Shown here piece by piece: positions 27,401 through 40,110 of a DNA stretch of 64,000 bases. The notes under the pieces were generated by a model. That model saw only the letters and a program-made list of their open reading frames with translations. It was not told the DNA's origin and did no database searches. A program made the translations under genes and the position numbers. Each line of letters starts with the position of its first letter. The stretch's first letter is position 1. The DNA comes from Nipponacmea schrenckii (Eukaryota > Mollusca > Gastropoda > Lottiidae), in assembly GCA_030562195.1 (NCBI GenBank), contig JAUJPP010000005.1, positions 31,607,106 to 31,671,105 on the forward strand, read 5' to 3'.

Positions 27401-30400
27401 TGGAGACCGGCAAACCATGAAAACGATTTAAGTTTTTTATTGATATCATTTCCAGATATTGATTTTATTTGAACAAGTTAGGTTTAGAAAATTGAGGCGT
27501 CTTAAAATTACTTTAAATAAACACTGTAATAATTAAGGGAAATATAGGTTATGATATGATATATATAAATTTATAAACGTTTCCTCGATATCAAATCTAA
27601 TATCGAATGTAATTTAAAATTTGCAATTTTACAATCTGTTAATGAGGAATATAACAAAAATAATGTTAATCTACTAATCTAAAGCACCTCGACATATCTG
27701 GTGAGGTTATTTGATTTAGAATATAGGGACCTTTTCGACAACGAAATTTAGATGATTTCGTGTTTCTAGTAAATAGCTTGCTATATTTATTGTACAAATG
27801 CTAATACACAATATATTTTACATTATGATTAATTTAACAAGACGTACCAGAAATGATTCATTAATATTTTGTAAGAATAATGTTTGTCTTTTAGTGGTTG
27901 GCTATTCATTTGTCACATTTACCTACTGTTATCTCATAATATTCTTCTCTTTAAGTTTTACAGTAGTGATAGAGGCTAGTTTTAGTATTGGGACAGATTA
28001 AAAGAGAAATGAATCATGAGATTTCCGTGTAATGAGTAATCTGATCATTGTTTAAGATAAATTACAAATTGTGTCTCTTATAGTTTCTAATTGGATTCAA
28101 GATAAGGTGGCGTTTCTATAATCAACAAGTGTGTTTATAAAGGGTTTGGATGGTGACGCAGTAGACACGTAATTGTAAAGGGGGCAAACATCATTAGGAA
28201 GTTAATACATTGGAAGGCTGGAAGCAATATTTTTAAAATGACAAATGACTCGCAGGTATGTGTTCAGTGGTACCTTTGTGAATCAACCTTAACATTTGTA
28301 TGAGGTACTGAAAAAAGAAGTATAAATTTGATCAATGCAACTGTAAAAGCCATATTGAAAGAAGGATTTATGAAGCGCAAATAATTCACTATATTCAATA
28401 TAATTAAATTGCGGAATAAGACTAGAAAATTAATTATTTCTTCCATTTCCAATATGTCGTTCTATTTGATTTGTCTCCTACTGATCATTCGCAATAGATA
28501 AAGACTTGATGAGAAAAAGAGATTAATGACAAAATTAATTTTAAGAAATAAAATGAAAATGTCAAATAATGAAATAGAGATATTAGTTTGTCGTTCTTTT
28601 CTGGTCATTTATTCGTTTCTGCGCAAATGGAATACAGGACCGTAGTTGAGACGTTCACATTTTTTGAAAGCGCTAGTCTCCCAGTACATTCTAATCGCCG
28701 TCTTTATAGTGTTCGGTAGCAAGAGACGCCAATCGACACACATTCATAGCAACCAGGACCTTCCTCCAACAATAAAACCTTACAATACTGCACGAATTTA
28801 ACCACAATAGAACACAAATGATATCCACAACCAGTTCCAACCAACTCTGTGTAGCGTTCCCCAGGGTCTAGGCGCAGATTCCTATGACGCTTTTTCAAAA
28901 AATGTCGGATCGCTATCAACGCAAAGGTGGATACACCAGGTTCCCTTTCCCCAGCAAGCTATCTTTAAATATTTATGTGAAAATCGGAACTGTTCTTCAA
29001 TACATTTTTTTCTTTTTCTGGCCGTAATTATTTTACTTCTTGTGAAATTGTCTTTCATCGAATCTGATTAATTGATTCAATCAGCTTGATATCTATCAAT
29101 ATCAGATAGATATTGGATAGATATTTTACCAATAAGAATAAACTGAGCTTTATTTCTGTCGGAAATTACTTTATAACACAAAGTCAATACGTCGGATATA
29201 CTGTGAAGTAAGTAGACAAAATGAATCATTATCTTAATCCAGTAAATCCTACTTCATCTTTATCTTAAAACATGTAATCCTGGAAATCAGTAACTTTATT
29301 TGAAAAACTTTCTGACATTTAGACAATTACGTATCTGGGCTAAAATGTTCTGTAAACTAGAACTCTATAAAAGTGTATCTACAAATTGTCATTGCTATTA
29401 TATTAGCATTGTAATTACACATTATAATTCTTTAAGCCATCGATAAAGAGATATACTGTGATATTGTGTGATAAAGAGTTAAATTCGAGCTTTCCAGCTG
29501 CTTGGGTCTTTGCTAATTCTACAATGCTTTTATTACGGAAATTGATAGATTTCTTTGATAGTCTTGGTCTTTCTTCAATATTTCGTTCATAGTGAGCTCA
29601 ATCATCACAACACACGGAGTATATCCTGTAGAAAGACTTTGATATCATCTACGGAAATTAAATCGGTGAATTTAGATCACAGCGTATCCATGAATTATTT
29701 CACATGGATATCCTTTTCTTCGCTAGACCATGCCTTCCTAATTCTATGTTCTATATTCCAATTCAAATAAGAAACATACATAAGTGATGTAGATATCTAC
29801 ACTTTCTGTTCGATACGGTTTTAAGACATGCAATAATGAAACCAAATTCGCAAATACATACATACATTAACTCATTCCGTATTCAATCCTCGATAGTTTC
29901 CGTAAAGCTGAATCTGTCTCTCTAGATTTCTTCGTGTCTTCTTGGCCAAGACGTTTTACTTCCGACACTTTACAGTGAAATTACATACATCACTAAAAAA
30001 CAAATTCATTCTTTTAAGTTTGTCTTTAAAAAAAAAAACAGCCGTGTTATCAAGTAATGAAGCTTTTGAAAATAGAATTGACATATAACATTTCTATTTA
30101 AGTAGTCGAGTAGAAATTATACAAGTTAGAGATTGATTCGGTGGAAATTTGTGGAAGAAATCGAAACATTAAAATAACCATCAATCTTATAGAATCAATA
30201 ACTTCTAAAATACCAAGTTTCTAGACTCAAGGGAACCAAAATAACAAATCGCTTCTGAAAATATAAAATGTGCTTCGAAGTCATCTATGAATCATTTAAC
30301 AAACTTTAGAGAACCATAGATCTGACTTCACAGGCCGAGCTATAAAGATTTGAGATGCAGATACGAGAAAATATAAACTTAATGGTGAAGAGTGACCTAC

Positions 30401-32705
30401 CGGTACATAGTTCACAACGGTTTTCACACCTGATAAAGGTTATGGCGTCCCAGCAATAGTCTTATGAACCATACATTATTGATAAAAGTTAATTTGAAAT
30501 GGGTGAAAAATTGATATCGACTATATAAAGCGGCATGTAATAGATTATTTAACAGTGTTAATTATTAGATTTCAAGTGACGTATTTGGTAGGTAAAGATA
30601 CCGTGAACATACATCTACAGATGAGTCCATTGCATGTTAGAAGTATGAACAATAAAGTTCATATTAATTCTGTCATAAGGTTAATTGTCTTAACTGTTAC
30701 TGTTAGTGAATCTAAATGCCCGACATTTAACTCCCTTCTGAATTACTTATAAATTATGTAGGAAAAATGACATTTATAATTGCAGATGATGTCTTTCTAA
30801 CTTCCTTCTGACTTGCTCTGATTTGAAAACAAACATAAAAATAATTTTTTTCAACAACAAACATTGCATCATCGGAGGAATTGTGGTGACTGCAAACGGA
30901 ATACAAATGTGTCTCCAGACTTTGCAGGGATTGTGATTCATGTGATTCAAACCCAAACGAATGTAGCACAATTCAAAAGAAACATGTTTATCTGAAGAAT
31001 ATAGGAAATTGAAATTGATACACTCAACTCAAGTATAGTGTTCGAAAACGATGGGTATTAAATTTGTGTAGGAAGGAAAATTTTCATGAATATTCCCCAT
31101 TCTGTTAAAGTACCAAAACTAAATGATATTGTTGAAAATATATTTGACAGTATCTCTTCACAGAATGCCAATTGACCAGCGAGTCTTCAGATCTTTACTT
31201 ATATTAGGGGAAATAACGCCTCATTTGGCCTCAATTAATAGTTATTTTCGCAAGGAACAGTCTTTTGTCTTCTTTAAAGCGAAATGTTAGCTGAATGCAA
31301 GTCCTATCAGACCGTGTAGCAATTTGACGTCGATGTCTTTTAAAATTTGGCATATGAAAAGAATACTTAGAACCGAAATGAAATTGAATTTTTTTTAAGC
31401 ATGCTTTGTAGAGCAATCGGCGGTAAGTGGATGAAGTGATGTGAATGTTAACATAAAAACTTCAATAAAACTAGAAATCAACGGAAAATCTAATGGATTT
31501 TTGATGCCAACATTTCCAACTGATGGTTTAGTTGAGATAAGGTTTTATTGGCTGCTGGATCAATTTTATATTCTAGTGTTTTAATGCACTGTCTGCAATA
31601 TACGAGGATGGATATACTGTAATGTATTTGTTCAATTGTAATACAACAGAATATGAATGTCGTCTATAAAAGCACTTTGGTAGAAAACATGTATGTAGAA
31701 AGGCGGGGAAAGGATTATAGAAACAAAATCTTTTATTTTGTAAATGTCAAGCACTCATTGTAGAAATTAGGAGTTTTGAGTCTCACCTGATAAAGCGAGT
31801 AGCATAGTTCCATTTTATTTATTGAAATCTGCAAAGGGATCTTAAACGTACTATTGGGTCTTGATTTATCCTCCAATGGCCATGACTGAATTATTCCATG
31901 TCATTCTGTATCACTGACAGTTGGTTGAAACGTCTTAGCATCTATTCTATGTTTGAACTCGGCAAGAGTCTGAGTCACGACGTCTCTGTGTAAATAGAGG
32001 GTTTAATCAGTGAGAGGAAAAGACTAGACTCATTCATTTGTTAACTGCCCAGCCTCTGGTTATATTGGATGGAAGTGGTTGTGGTCTAAGTCCCAGTTAA
32101 TTTGAAGAATTAACAAGGTTCTGAGGCAGACATGTAAAGATGCGAGGATAATATGGAATTTCACTCTCTAATAATTGCTTGAAATATCTTTTTTACTGGA
32201 ACGTAATGTAGAATGAAGTCTAGACTGTCATAAATATAGTTATTTAGAGTAATCAGGGTCAGATTCAGTACCATATGTTCTATCCTTGGTTTTTCTCACA
32301 ACCTTCTCATATTCCCAGCTATCCGCCAATAAAACATTTTACGTTACATAGTTAAAATAGTTTGGGGCATTTTACTTTCAATGGGTGAATGTTTTGCTGG
32401 CGTATTCGAAAGAACTCGTCCTAACCCTTTTTAAAAAACAGGTTCATCTTGATGTCTCTTGGTTGATGCATTCTGATGTTTGAAATGTAATTCATCTAAC
32501 ATTAGTTAGTCATGTGAGCGCAATAAATACTATAATTTTGTATACACTTTTTTTGTTAAGCGTTATACATTACAATTGTATGTTCTCTATTTCAGGTTTA
32601 GTTATTTACATGGTGTATGGGGTTAAAAAAAGTAATGAAAGGCTACTTGATGACCAGGAGGTCGTTCTTTATGATATCAGTAATCCTACTTATTGCTCTT
32701 CTTGA
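15441..32705 (+). CDS. SLC7A4/CAT-like amino-acid transporter, 7 coding exons, 674 aa
   Basis: Multi-pass plasma-membrane transporter of the APC superfamily, CAT subfamily (SLC7A1-4/14). CAT1-3 move cationic amino acids; SLC7A4 and A14 are less certain. Coding exons: 15441-15558, 15773-15892, 20485-20680, 21025-21142, 24030-24167, 24383-25607, 32596-32705. All introns are GT-AG, phases agree (1,1,2,0,0,1), and the sum is 2,025 nt with stop. Visible motifs: SGIGIYVLT in TM1 (the substrate-binding glycine stretch), TLGELCAF with the glutamate essential in CAT1, GWNTLLEHMLGAAVAAKAW (residues about 109-127), STEEAKN in TM6, then TM helices to about residue 430. A long hydrophilic loop (about 430-545) precedes the last four helices, ending WIRLALWLLIGLVIYMVYG. 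About 14 helices and the length fit the family. AVAAKAWVHYLDNM and PDFTAAF are closest to SLC7A4 as I remember it. The start is the second base of its exon, directly after an acceptor, so at least one 5' UTR exon lies upstream. Confidence 0.93.
15893..20484 (+). other. Transporter intron 2 (4.6 kb)
   Basis: Intron between the TM1 and TM2-3 exons. It contains a MITE-like GC-richer block at 17.8-18.25 kb and otherwise AT-rich DNA. Open frames at 15816-16082 (-), 16596-16781 (-) and 16835-17032 (+) show no domain and are treated as chance. Confidence 0.7.
17812..18252. mobile_element. Probable MITE or DNA-transposon fragment in the intron
   Basis: A GC-richer island inside AT-rich intron. Its ends are imperfectly inverted: TTTTTCACCAGGCCACTATA at the left, and GTAGTGTAAACGGTGAAACC at the right, which reads as TTTCACCGTTTACACTAC on the other strand. 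The words TGTAAACGGT and GAGAACG occur repeatedly inside. The 63-codon open stretch inside has no recognised domain. Superfamily unknown. Confidence 0.45.
21143..24029 (+). other. Transporter intron 4 (2.9 kb)
   Basis: Phase-0 intron. Apart from the short inverted-repeat element at 22.4 kb I see only AT-rich sequence. Confidence 0.7.
22377..22490. mobile_element. Short TIR element (MITE)
   Basis: The left end ACGGTGGCTCATATAC and the right end GTCGTATGTGATCCACCTTA are imperfect inverted repeats around an AT-rich core with GGTGAAAATTAAA. The right half closely matches 62030-62098, which ends TATGTCGTATGTGAGCCACC, so at least two copies of the family are present. Confidence 0.6.
25608..32595 (+). 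other. Transporter last intron (7.0 kb)
   Basis: Phase-1 intron separating the last helix from the cytoplasmic C-terminus. It contains a GC-richer patch at about 28.62-28.94 kb with a 71-codon minus-strand open frame of unknown nature, possibly an old insertion. The rest is AT-rich without recognisable exons. Confidence 0.7.
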
Positions 32706-32800
32706 TTGACGTCGATTGGATCTTCTTGATTGATGTCGATTGGATATGAATCATAGAGTTGACAGAAGAGTTAGTCTTTTGTTTTGAAAAAGATTCGGCC

Positions 32801-33099
32801 AATAAACAAACAGTGCAGTCAAATGTTTTCATTGGACCTAAACTTAGGATCACAAGCATAACCTAGTAGGTAAAGTATTGAAAAAAGGCATTTATTACAA
32901 AAGGAAACTATTCTACTAATTCGGTTCTAAATGTAGTGCATTTCGCACCACTACCATCATTATAAGAGTGTTTTCGTCATAAAATAATACTTGGATGCCT
33001 AAATCATGCACACATTTCTTCGTTGTTGTAAATAATTGCCCATTTAAGACAAGGGAAGTTTAGGAATAAATGTACATAGAATGTATAAATTTAAATAAA
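32801..33099 (+). terminator. Candidate polyadenylation signals of the transporter
   Basis: Canonical AATAAA hexamers lie at 32801-32806, 33065-33070 and 33094-33099, 100-400 nt after the stop codon. Which is used cannot be decided from sequence. Confidence 0.5.
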
Positions 33100-34329
33100 A
33101 TGTAAATATTTTTTTATTTTATTCATGTAAATGTTATTCTAATCTAAAATGTGGTAAATGAAATAGACCCACCCATTGAAAGGGTATCAAATTTTCTGTT
33201 CTTATAGTTTTCAGCGTAGTAGACTGATCAACGTCCAACCTTTTATCACCAACTTTCATAACCTTTGGGTAGTTATTGCAGTAATGTCCCTTTTCCTTTT
33301 AGTTACATTCTATTAAAGCGTCTTATTTACCAAGTTCGAAACCTTTGACCTATGTTGTAGCTCCGTTTCAATGCCCATGTGAGCGAGCCCAAAGACCTGT
33401 CCATGTGAAAGGTTCTATAAGAAACATATTTTACTCGAAAAGGAATTTTCAATCCCCCTCTCTCATCTGTTGTGTTCTAAAAACCGATATGAAGGACAAT
33501 TTGAGTATAAACCAGAGTGATAATATGACATAACTCTCTGTCAATCAATATGTTACATAAAACTCGATATCGGTCGGTTATTTAGATTATATACGCCACA
33601 TATTAACATTATTGTGTTTATTTCCTTCAAATTTGAAGATGCTGATATATAGAACATGGAAAATACAAATTGAATTTAAAGATGAATAATGAATTAACAA
33701 ATATAATAATTCCCAATATTTCATTTTATAGAAATGATGAAGCATATATAAAAATACAAATAACATACAACACAAGATTTCCTAGAACTTTGGAACTAGA
33801 GATATTTTACTCAATGATACGAGCATGTATTTCAATATGCAATTCCTAAATGACAATAAAGACTGATCGAGGATCCAAGGTAGTCTTAAGCTCAAGATTG
33901 TCACAATAAATTCGAAGCTTCACAAAGATACGTGTAATTGCTCAGGTGATAAAATATAACTTATTTGACACCGAAACGTATCTCTATGTACAGTAGACAT
34001 AGAATAATGTAATTATATAAACTATAGGACAAGAATAGAACAAGGGTCATTATTTCATGCTGGTTTGAATAAACTCTAACAAGAGTCAAAGCTTTGACGG
34101 CATGATGTTCGATTTGTAAGTGTACATGTACTTCTAAAAACAAGGTGAAGTTAGAATCAGTAGCACTTCTATCATTCTAAGAACATAATTCGCCATTACT
34201 AATCGATTCATATACAATGTTATTCCACCTAGATTTCGTTGAAATACTATATGACTCATAGAAGTTTAATAGATATTCGTTTAAAAAATATTTATCTAGA
34301 ATTTTTAAAATCTTCGATGCAAATCCTGC
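33100..34329. other. Intergenic, nothing recognised
   Basis: AT-rich sequence. Open frames at 33345-33533, 33587-33775 and 33961-34143 show no domain similarity that I recognise. Confidence 0.4.
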
Positions 34330-35292
34330 AGAGGAGGAACAACACTTATACTTGCATTCTCAAAGTCTATTGATGAGCATTCTTCTCGGGCGAGATTACG
34401 CATTTAAGAAGATCAAAAGACCAAAGAATAAGAGTTCTTGTCTGTTGATGTAGGATTCTATAGATGACCACCCAAGTAGACCCTGGGCCATATATGAGGG
34501 GGTACGAATATATAGTCCCTGAATCATTTTACACACACAAGGATGCGTCCGTTCTTACATGGGAAGTTCATTTCGTGATAATGCACACCAGAGTTCACAT
34601 CTATACAGAGCTTTGGAAAAACAGCAAACCTGTATCACTTTTCTACTAGTAAGCGGATTCAGATATCCACTGTGAGTTCGGGCTTTAAAAAAGATTGATT
34701 GCGGTATCTCTTAGACAGGCAGAATTGGTTCCTTCAATGGAATCAAAGTTGGAGTTAAGTAAAACACCAATATGTTTTATTGATGTATTCATGGGAAGGG
34801 CTGAATTGTAAAGCACAACAGGGTCAAATACTTTTTGGTTTGAAATTGGAGTACAGAAAAACACTCTTAACTGACGAAAACTTAAAGCGCCAGATACGAC
34901 CGAGGGATCAGTATTCGCAAATGCTTTGCTGCTATCTATAAAGGCTACATGGAAAATTGTGTACACTACTTAGCTTAAGTAAACGATTTATTTAAAATTT
35001 TCTCAAACACTTTACCTTTCGTACGAGTGAGGGAAATTCCACGACAAGAGTTTGGGTCCATTTTATCTTTACTTCCACCGTAGTATATTGGAATTATCAA
35101 GCTATGTCACTATTCATTGGGAATAAGATTGTATGTGATGACTGCGTTGAATAGATTCGCGAGATGACGATATAGTGTCTCTTCTCCATGTATTCGTAAG
35201 AGATACCATTAGAATCAGCGGCCTTGTTTCTCTTTAAACTCCCACATATTGATTCGACCTCAGTGGATGGTGTAAACAGTGGTCTAAACATA
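34330..35292 (-). pseudogene. Decayed LINE reverse-transcriptase ORF
   Basis: Read on the minus strand, blocks typical of non-LTR retrotransposon ORF2 appear in order but in different frames. First is SLKRNKAADSNGISYEYM (35.2 kb), the RT entry block usually written K.NKA.G.DGI. Next is VAFIDSSKAF (34.9 kb, the FIDxSKAFD block) and then HIGVLLNSNF. Last, at 34.4-34.65 kb, comes a C-terminal stretch with ALYRCELW, like the YGCE.W motif. Many stops and frameshifts intervene and the catalytic YADD is not found. The element is dead. Confidence 0.7.
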
Positions 35293-35311
35293 CTCTATAA
35301 AACTAAATATT

Positions 35312-36255
35312 TTAAAACAATGCTCTTATAACACACAACTCTCCTTTCATTTCTGATGAAACATTACGATATACTATATGGTCTATCATATCAATTTCTG
35401 AACCATTTGGACCTGTAACGATTACAGTGACCAGCTTGGCTAAGCTGCTGGACTCTGACATAAGTTAATTACGACTGTTTCATGCAGTTTTATATAATAG
35501 GATATACAGACCTTAACTTTAGGCTAAAAGAAGGAAGACAATCATTATGTTTTTGGATTATTTGTAATTCGTTACAAAACAAACAAAAAAACAACACAAA
35601 AAAAAAACGAAAAAGAAATACAAAAAAACAAAAACATACCTGATACGTGAATTTGAGACCAACTGAAAAGGTGGTTTATGTCGACTTCTGTTAAGCATTA
35701 AGCTCCTCTTAACGGTGGTGAATGACTAGTAAACGTCCATATAACTAGATTAAAGGAATAATAGCCGTTAGAAGAAACTTAAAGATTTAATTTCACTAAA
35801 ACTTGAAAATAACAGTATATATATCCATCAGTTGACTTACCTGGCGTCATCACTATACATCAAAATCCCTCTATAATTCGATAAATCCACAAAATCAATT
35901 AGTTAATAATAAAACGCTCAATACATCTATTAAGCGATTTTCAAATTGTAATTATAAAGGGAAGTAACACTAACCTATATATTTCCCGCAAGGATGTTTT
36001 AGCGCTGATTTAATAGACGCTTTTATTCCAAAACAGAATGGAATCGCCGCTTGCTCACTTTTTTGCAAAAATCCGAATATAGTTTTTTTCTCACTTTTTG
36101 ATGGGATACATACTTATTTAAAGGAGTCCAGGCTTTATTTGCTTCGGACAATCATCCGACAGCCTCAAACACATGAAATCTTTTGGTTAGCTAATCAGAA
36201 ATAGTCTACAGAGCTTACCTTTGAAATTTGAGCCTTCAAATCCATGTGTATCCAT
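35312..36255 (-). CDS. Speculative small-exon gene
   Basis: Minus strand. A putative first exon (ATG at 36253-36255, donor after 36219) lies just downstream of an AATATGGCGGG word at about 36.3 kb, which resembles a YY1-type promoter motif. Three candidate small exons follow, with donors GTTAGT, GTAAGT (about 35.84 kb) and GTATGT (about 35.64 kb). A final open stretch at 35312-35454 reads SSSLAKLVTVIVTGPNGSE and on to a stop. Frames can be joined without stops, but with AG/GT pairs this frequent that is weak evidence, and the product is not recognised. Confidence 0.18.
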
Positions 36256-36259
36256 AATT

Positions 36260-37579
36260 ATCCGTGTTTGAAAAATAATAATGTCCTAAGAAATTACGAA
36301 CGTCCCGCCATATTGGAAAACGGTTCGTCTTGATAATCAAAGAGTTATCCTTCCCGTCGTGCAATAGCGGTCATCTATATAAATAGACCACAACGCATTT
36401 TTCAATTGTAGACTTTGTCAACAGGACACACAATTTTCAGACTGACTGGAGACCAGCCGCGTACAGCACGGAAAAAAAATGAAAAATGAAATTTTTTGTT
36501 TGAGGTATATTTCAAGGTATTTTGCGATTTTCTTAGAGCTTGAGTATTTCTGAGGACTGTTTAAATGTAACAAAGGCCCAAAACGACCCTTAAAAATCAA
36601 GCCTGGGCCTCTTTAACCATAGTCAATATTAAACACAAATATTAGACGTATCCTAACGTCTATTATCAATTTATTGATAGTATTTGTACTTTTGCTTCTT
36701 GTTAAGGGGAGGTAATGTCAAAACTTCAGAAAGAACTTAGGCAACAACTGTTGAATTGAATTCGTCGTAACTGATTATTTAATTGACAAAAGGAAGTTGA
36801 CATCACAATAAAGACAAAGAAAAGGATTATTATACGAAACACAATAACTCTCCTTATGAAGATATCAAGTTTACTTCCGAAATGATTCTTGCTTCGTATA
36901 AAAATACAAAACTCTTATGCACATAACAAGCTACGAAGCTTTGATAAAAAAATATCTATTAAATTCAAAGGTATTGGTTTTTTGATAAAAAATAGGGGCG
37001 TGCTGTATCATGTTTTATATAAAGTTGTTAAAAAATAATTCATACAAAGCTCTGTTAAAGGTATGTTTCATTCAGATAACTCGTGACATATATAGATTAA
37101 GAACTGATAAAATATAAGTATTGTAACGAAGACATTAGCAACAAGAGGAAATATATTGATAATAACTAGAACAATAACGTAAGTTTAAAATTGATAAAAT
37201 TTATTCAGTAATATTTGATGCAACATTGAAGGATTTGGTGTTCGCGAACTTTATGAAAGTTTAAGCAAGAATGACGCCATTTTGTGAGCAGCTGACAAAA
37301 CGTGTCTATTGTTTGATTTTAACAACATAAACTTTTTGATTCAGCTTCAATCAGAGAACGTCATTTATTCTGCCCCACCCATAGTAATCGATGCCACGCC
37401 CCCCTTCCACTATTTCGGGTATGCAGACTGCTTACGAGCCGGTATCACGATATATAAACAGTCTTTAAGATTTGGTTTACTGACAAAAAATGAACTTTAT
37501 GTCATTTTTATTTCGTAATTTGATGTCCAACGTGTGTAAGTATTGTTGCAGGATTAACGATATTTTTGTGAGATAATAA
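36260..37579. other. Upstream region of the acetyltransferase-like gene
   Basis: No recognised exon. A CCACGCCCCCC box at about 37.39 kb, in an otherwise AT-rich stretch, may belong to a promoter (KLF/Sp1-like), but this is inference. The open frame around it (37309-37518) has no recognised domain. Confidence 0.35.
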
Positions 37580-39341
37580 ATGTCTATTTGTAAAGTAATT
37601 GAGAATAACATGTTTTTATCCTGTACTGACAGATTCACGATGTCTGATATTTGTAAGAAGCTGTACTTTCGAGAAGCAGGACCTTCAGATTATGATGACA
37701 TTATGAAAATTGGTGAATTTCATTCAGGATTTGATTTTATAACCTCTATGTACGATCAGTATTTAAAGTGGTATCATTGTTATGTTGGTGTTATAGAAGG
37801 TCAGATTGTAAGTTAAGCCTTTTACCACACATTAGGAACAAAATGCTTGCATTATAATTTTTTAAACCCCCTTACTTAAAGTTTGTACTTGTGTTCTTTG
37901 CCAGAAAACAAGAACCTTAGTTTGACATTGGATGCCACTTTTTCTTTTCGCATATCAATCCAGTGAATACAACGCTAAACGCTGACTGAGAACGCTTTCT
38001 GACAGATATGATGTTACGTCCTACTTTTTGGTATCCCTTATCGGCCTTGTAAAAACGAGAACTAAGTAATAGTAGCAATGGCCTAAACATTTTCAACTGC
38101 AGAGGGGTCAGTAACATGCAGGTGACGAAATGTACCTAGATCTAGGTTTACTTCTTTTTCGAGTAAATCTTATCTAATAGTGTCATAACCTTCAATATTC
38201 AGAGCAAACAAGCGCAAATACGAATAAACCACAAACAATAAATTAATATTCAAATTGCAATAAAATATTGTAAATGTAAATGACTTGAATATAATTCCCC
38301 AGCAGGCGAGTCTGTATCTAAGGTTCTCCGGAATGAGACTTCCGCGATAAAGGGCTTGCCTAATTGTCGTCTTTATTTCAATTTTCAGATTGCATTTAAC
38401 GCAGGAAAGATAGTTGATGGTGGCAAAACGATGATTACAAGCGGTGCAAGGGTCAAGGTTGAACTTCAAGGTCAGGGTATTATGGGCCAGTTAATAAAAC
38501 ATATGGTCAAAAAGCTTCGCCAGATTTCCCCCGAGTTATACTACGACGGTTTAACAGCGACTACAGAAACCGTTTTCAAGCACGAAGACAAAATTTTGAG
38601 GAATTATAAATATATTTTAAAGCAGGTACGTTTTAATGAAATTTAATGGACAATATTCATGAAAATAATTGCAGTATAATGCATTTTCAAATTTGTAATG
38701 ATTTTCTACGCAGTACCTGAAATCAAGTTAGAGAAGACCCCAGCATTAAGTCAATCGGAAGCACCATTTATTCTCAGACAATCAATTTCACTGAAATTTT
38801 ACCTAACATCATTCTGTTTCAGATTAATTGTGACATTTGTTGTAAAAGAACAGATTTTAATGCAGATAAAATGAACGTTGGGAATGTTCAAAAGATCGGA
38901 AACTACAGATTGAGAGAAATATTTTACTCGCCGACTTCACAGTGGATGTTCCCAGACAAACGCATCGTAGCCGATTGGAGTTCCTATCGCTTACTAGAGG
39001 AAAATATCCCATCTCTGTTGGAAAGATTTAATTTTTGGGAATCAGGGAATTTACAATCTTTAGTTATTTCTGTGGTGGAAACATATGTTGTACGAAATAG
39101 ACTTAATTATTGTCTAAATATTTACGGCAGTGATTCTTTAGAAATACGAAATCATGTGAAATTTCACATACAAAAAATACCAGAATTCGTTACAACAAAG
39201 TGTGATGATATTATGCTTTCTATGTTATTTCCAACATACGTACGGAATCCTTGTCAATATTATGAACTGTTTAAATCCAATTCCAACAATAAGGCGATTC
39301 AAGAATCCGGTGAATTAAGATTGTACGAAAGAGAGCTATAG
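37580..39341 (+). CDS. NAT16/histidine N-acetyltransferase-like protein, 3 exons, 327 aa
   Basis: Predicted GNAT-fold acyl-CoA acetyltransferase of the NAT16/HISAT type, which in fish acetylates L-histidine; the substrate here is unknown. Exons: 37580-37807, 38389-38625, 38823-39341. Introns are GT-AG and both phase 0, giving 984 nt with stop. The opening block LYFREAGPSDYDDIMKIG matches the usual FR.A...DY..VM.I start, followed by the Y..WL-like Y..KW segment. Exon 2 has VDGGKTMITSGARVKVELQG then GIMGQLIKHM, corresponding to the acetyl-CoA loop region (usually R.RG.GV), here QGQGIMGQL. The C-terminal exon is the conserved NAT16-type extension, including TSQWMFPDKRIVADW. An in-frame ATG at 37640 has a better Kozak context (A at -3) and would give a 307-aa protein starting just before the fold. 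Length is slightly below human NAT16. Confidence 0.75.
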
Positions 39342-39597
39342 TGTCATTATCTTTTGTTTTCTTTTTGATCAACATTATCTGTGCACTTTCTCACGAAGGT
39401 CGATGATTATATTTTTAACGATATCTTATACATATCTTTTCATTAATAACAATGATCCGTAGACTACTTTCAAGAAACACAAAATCCATCAATCCTCCCT
39501 CTCTGTAAAGGACTCAAACAAACCAAGAGTAGACATGAGCACATGCGTATTACCAGTAACATATGGAACGCCGTAGCTGTTTTATGTGGCATTAGTA

Positions 39598-40110
39598 TCA
39601 TTTATGGTGTCCTAACATCATTATATGGGGTCTTAACTTCATTATATGGGGTCCTTACTTAATTATATGGGTCTTAACTTCATTATTTGGGTCCTAACTT
39701 CATTATTTTGTGTCCTAACTTCATTATATAGGGTCTTAACTTCATAACATGGGGTCCTAACTTCATTATATGGTGTCTTAATATCAGTATATGGGGTCTT
39801 AACTTCATTATATTGTGTCCTAACTTCATTATATGAGGTCTTAACTTCATAATATGGGGTCTTAACATCATTATATGGGGTCCTAACTTCATTATTATGG
39901 TGTCCTTACTTCATTGTATGGGGTCTTAACATCAGTGTATGGGGTCTTAACTTCATTATATGGGGTCATAACTTCATTATATGTGGTCTTAACTCCATAA
40001 TATGGTGTCCTTACTTCATTATATGGGGTCCTAACTTCATTATATAGTGCCCTAGCTTTATTATATAGTGTCCTAGCTTCATTATATGGTATCCTAACTT
40101 CATAACGTGT
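39598..40110. repeat. 21-bp minisatellite
   Basis: About 24 imperfect units with core GGGGTCTTAACTTCATTAT and variants such as TGTCCTAACTTCATTATAT. Because the unit is 21 bp, the minus strand stays open as a heptapeptide repeat (IMKLRPH-like) over 69 codons. I read that as a by-product of the period, not a gene. Confidence 0.9.

Noticed and set aside
28704..28919. Cysteine-containing minus-strand ORF in the transporter intron
   Set aside because: No signal peptide, no splice support and no recognisable cysteine framework.
39683..39892. Minus-strand 69-aa repeat ORF as a gene
   Set aside because: It is the translation of a 21-bp minisatellite whose period is a multiple of three; no splice or start context.
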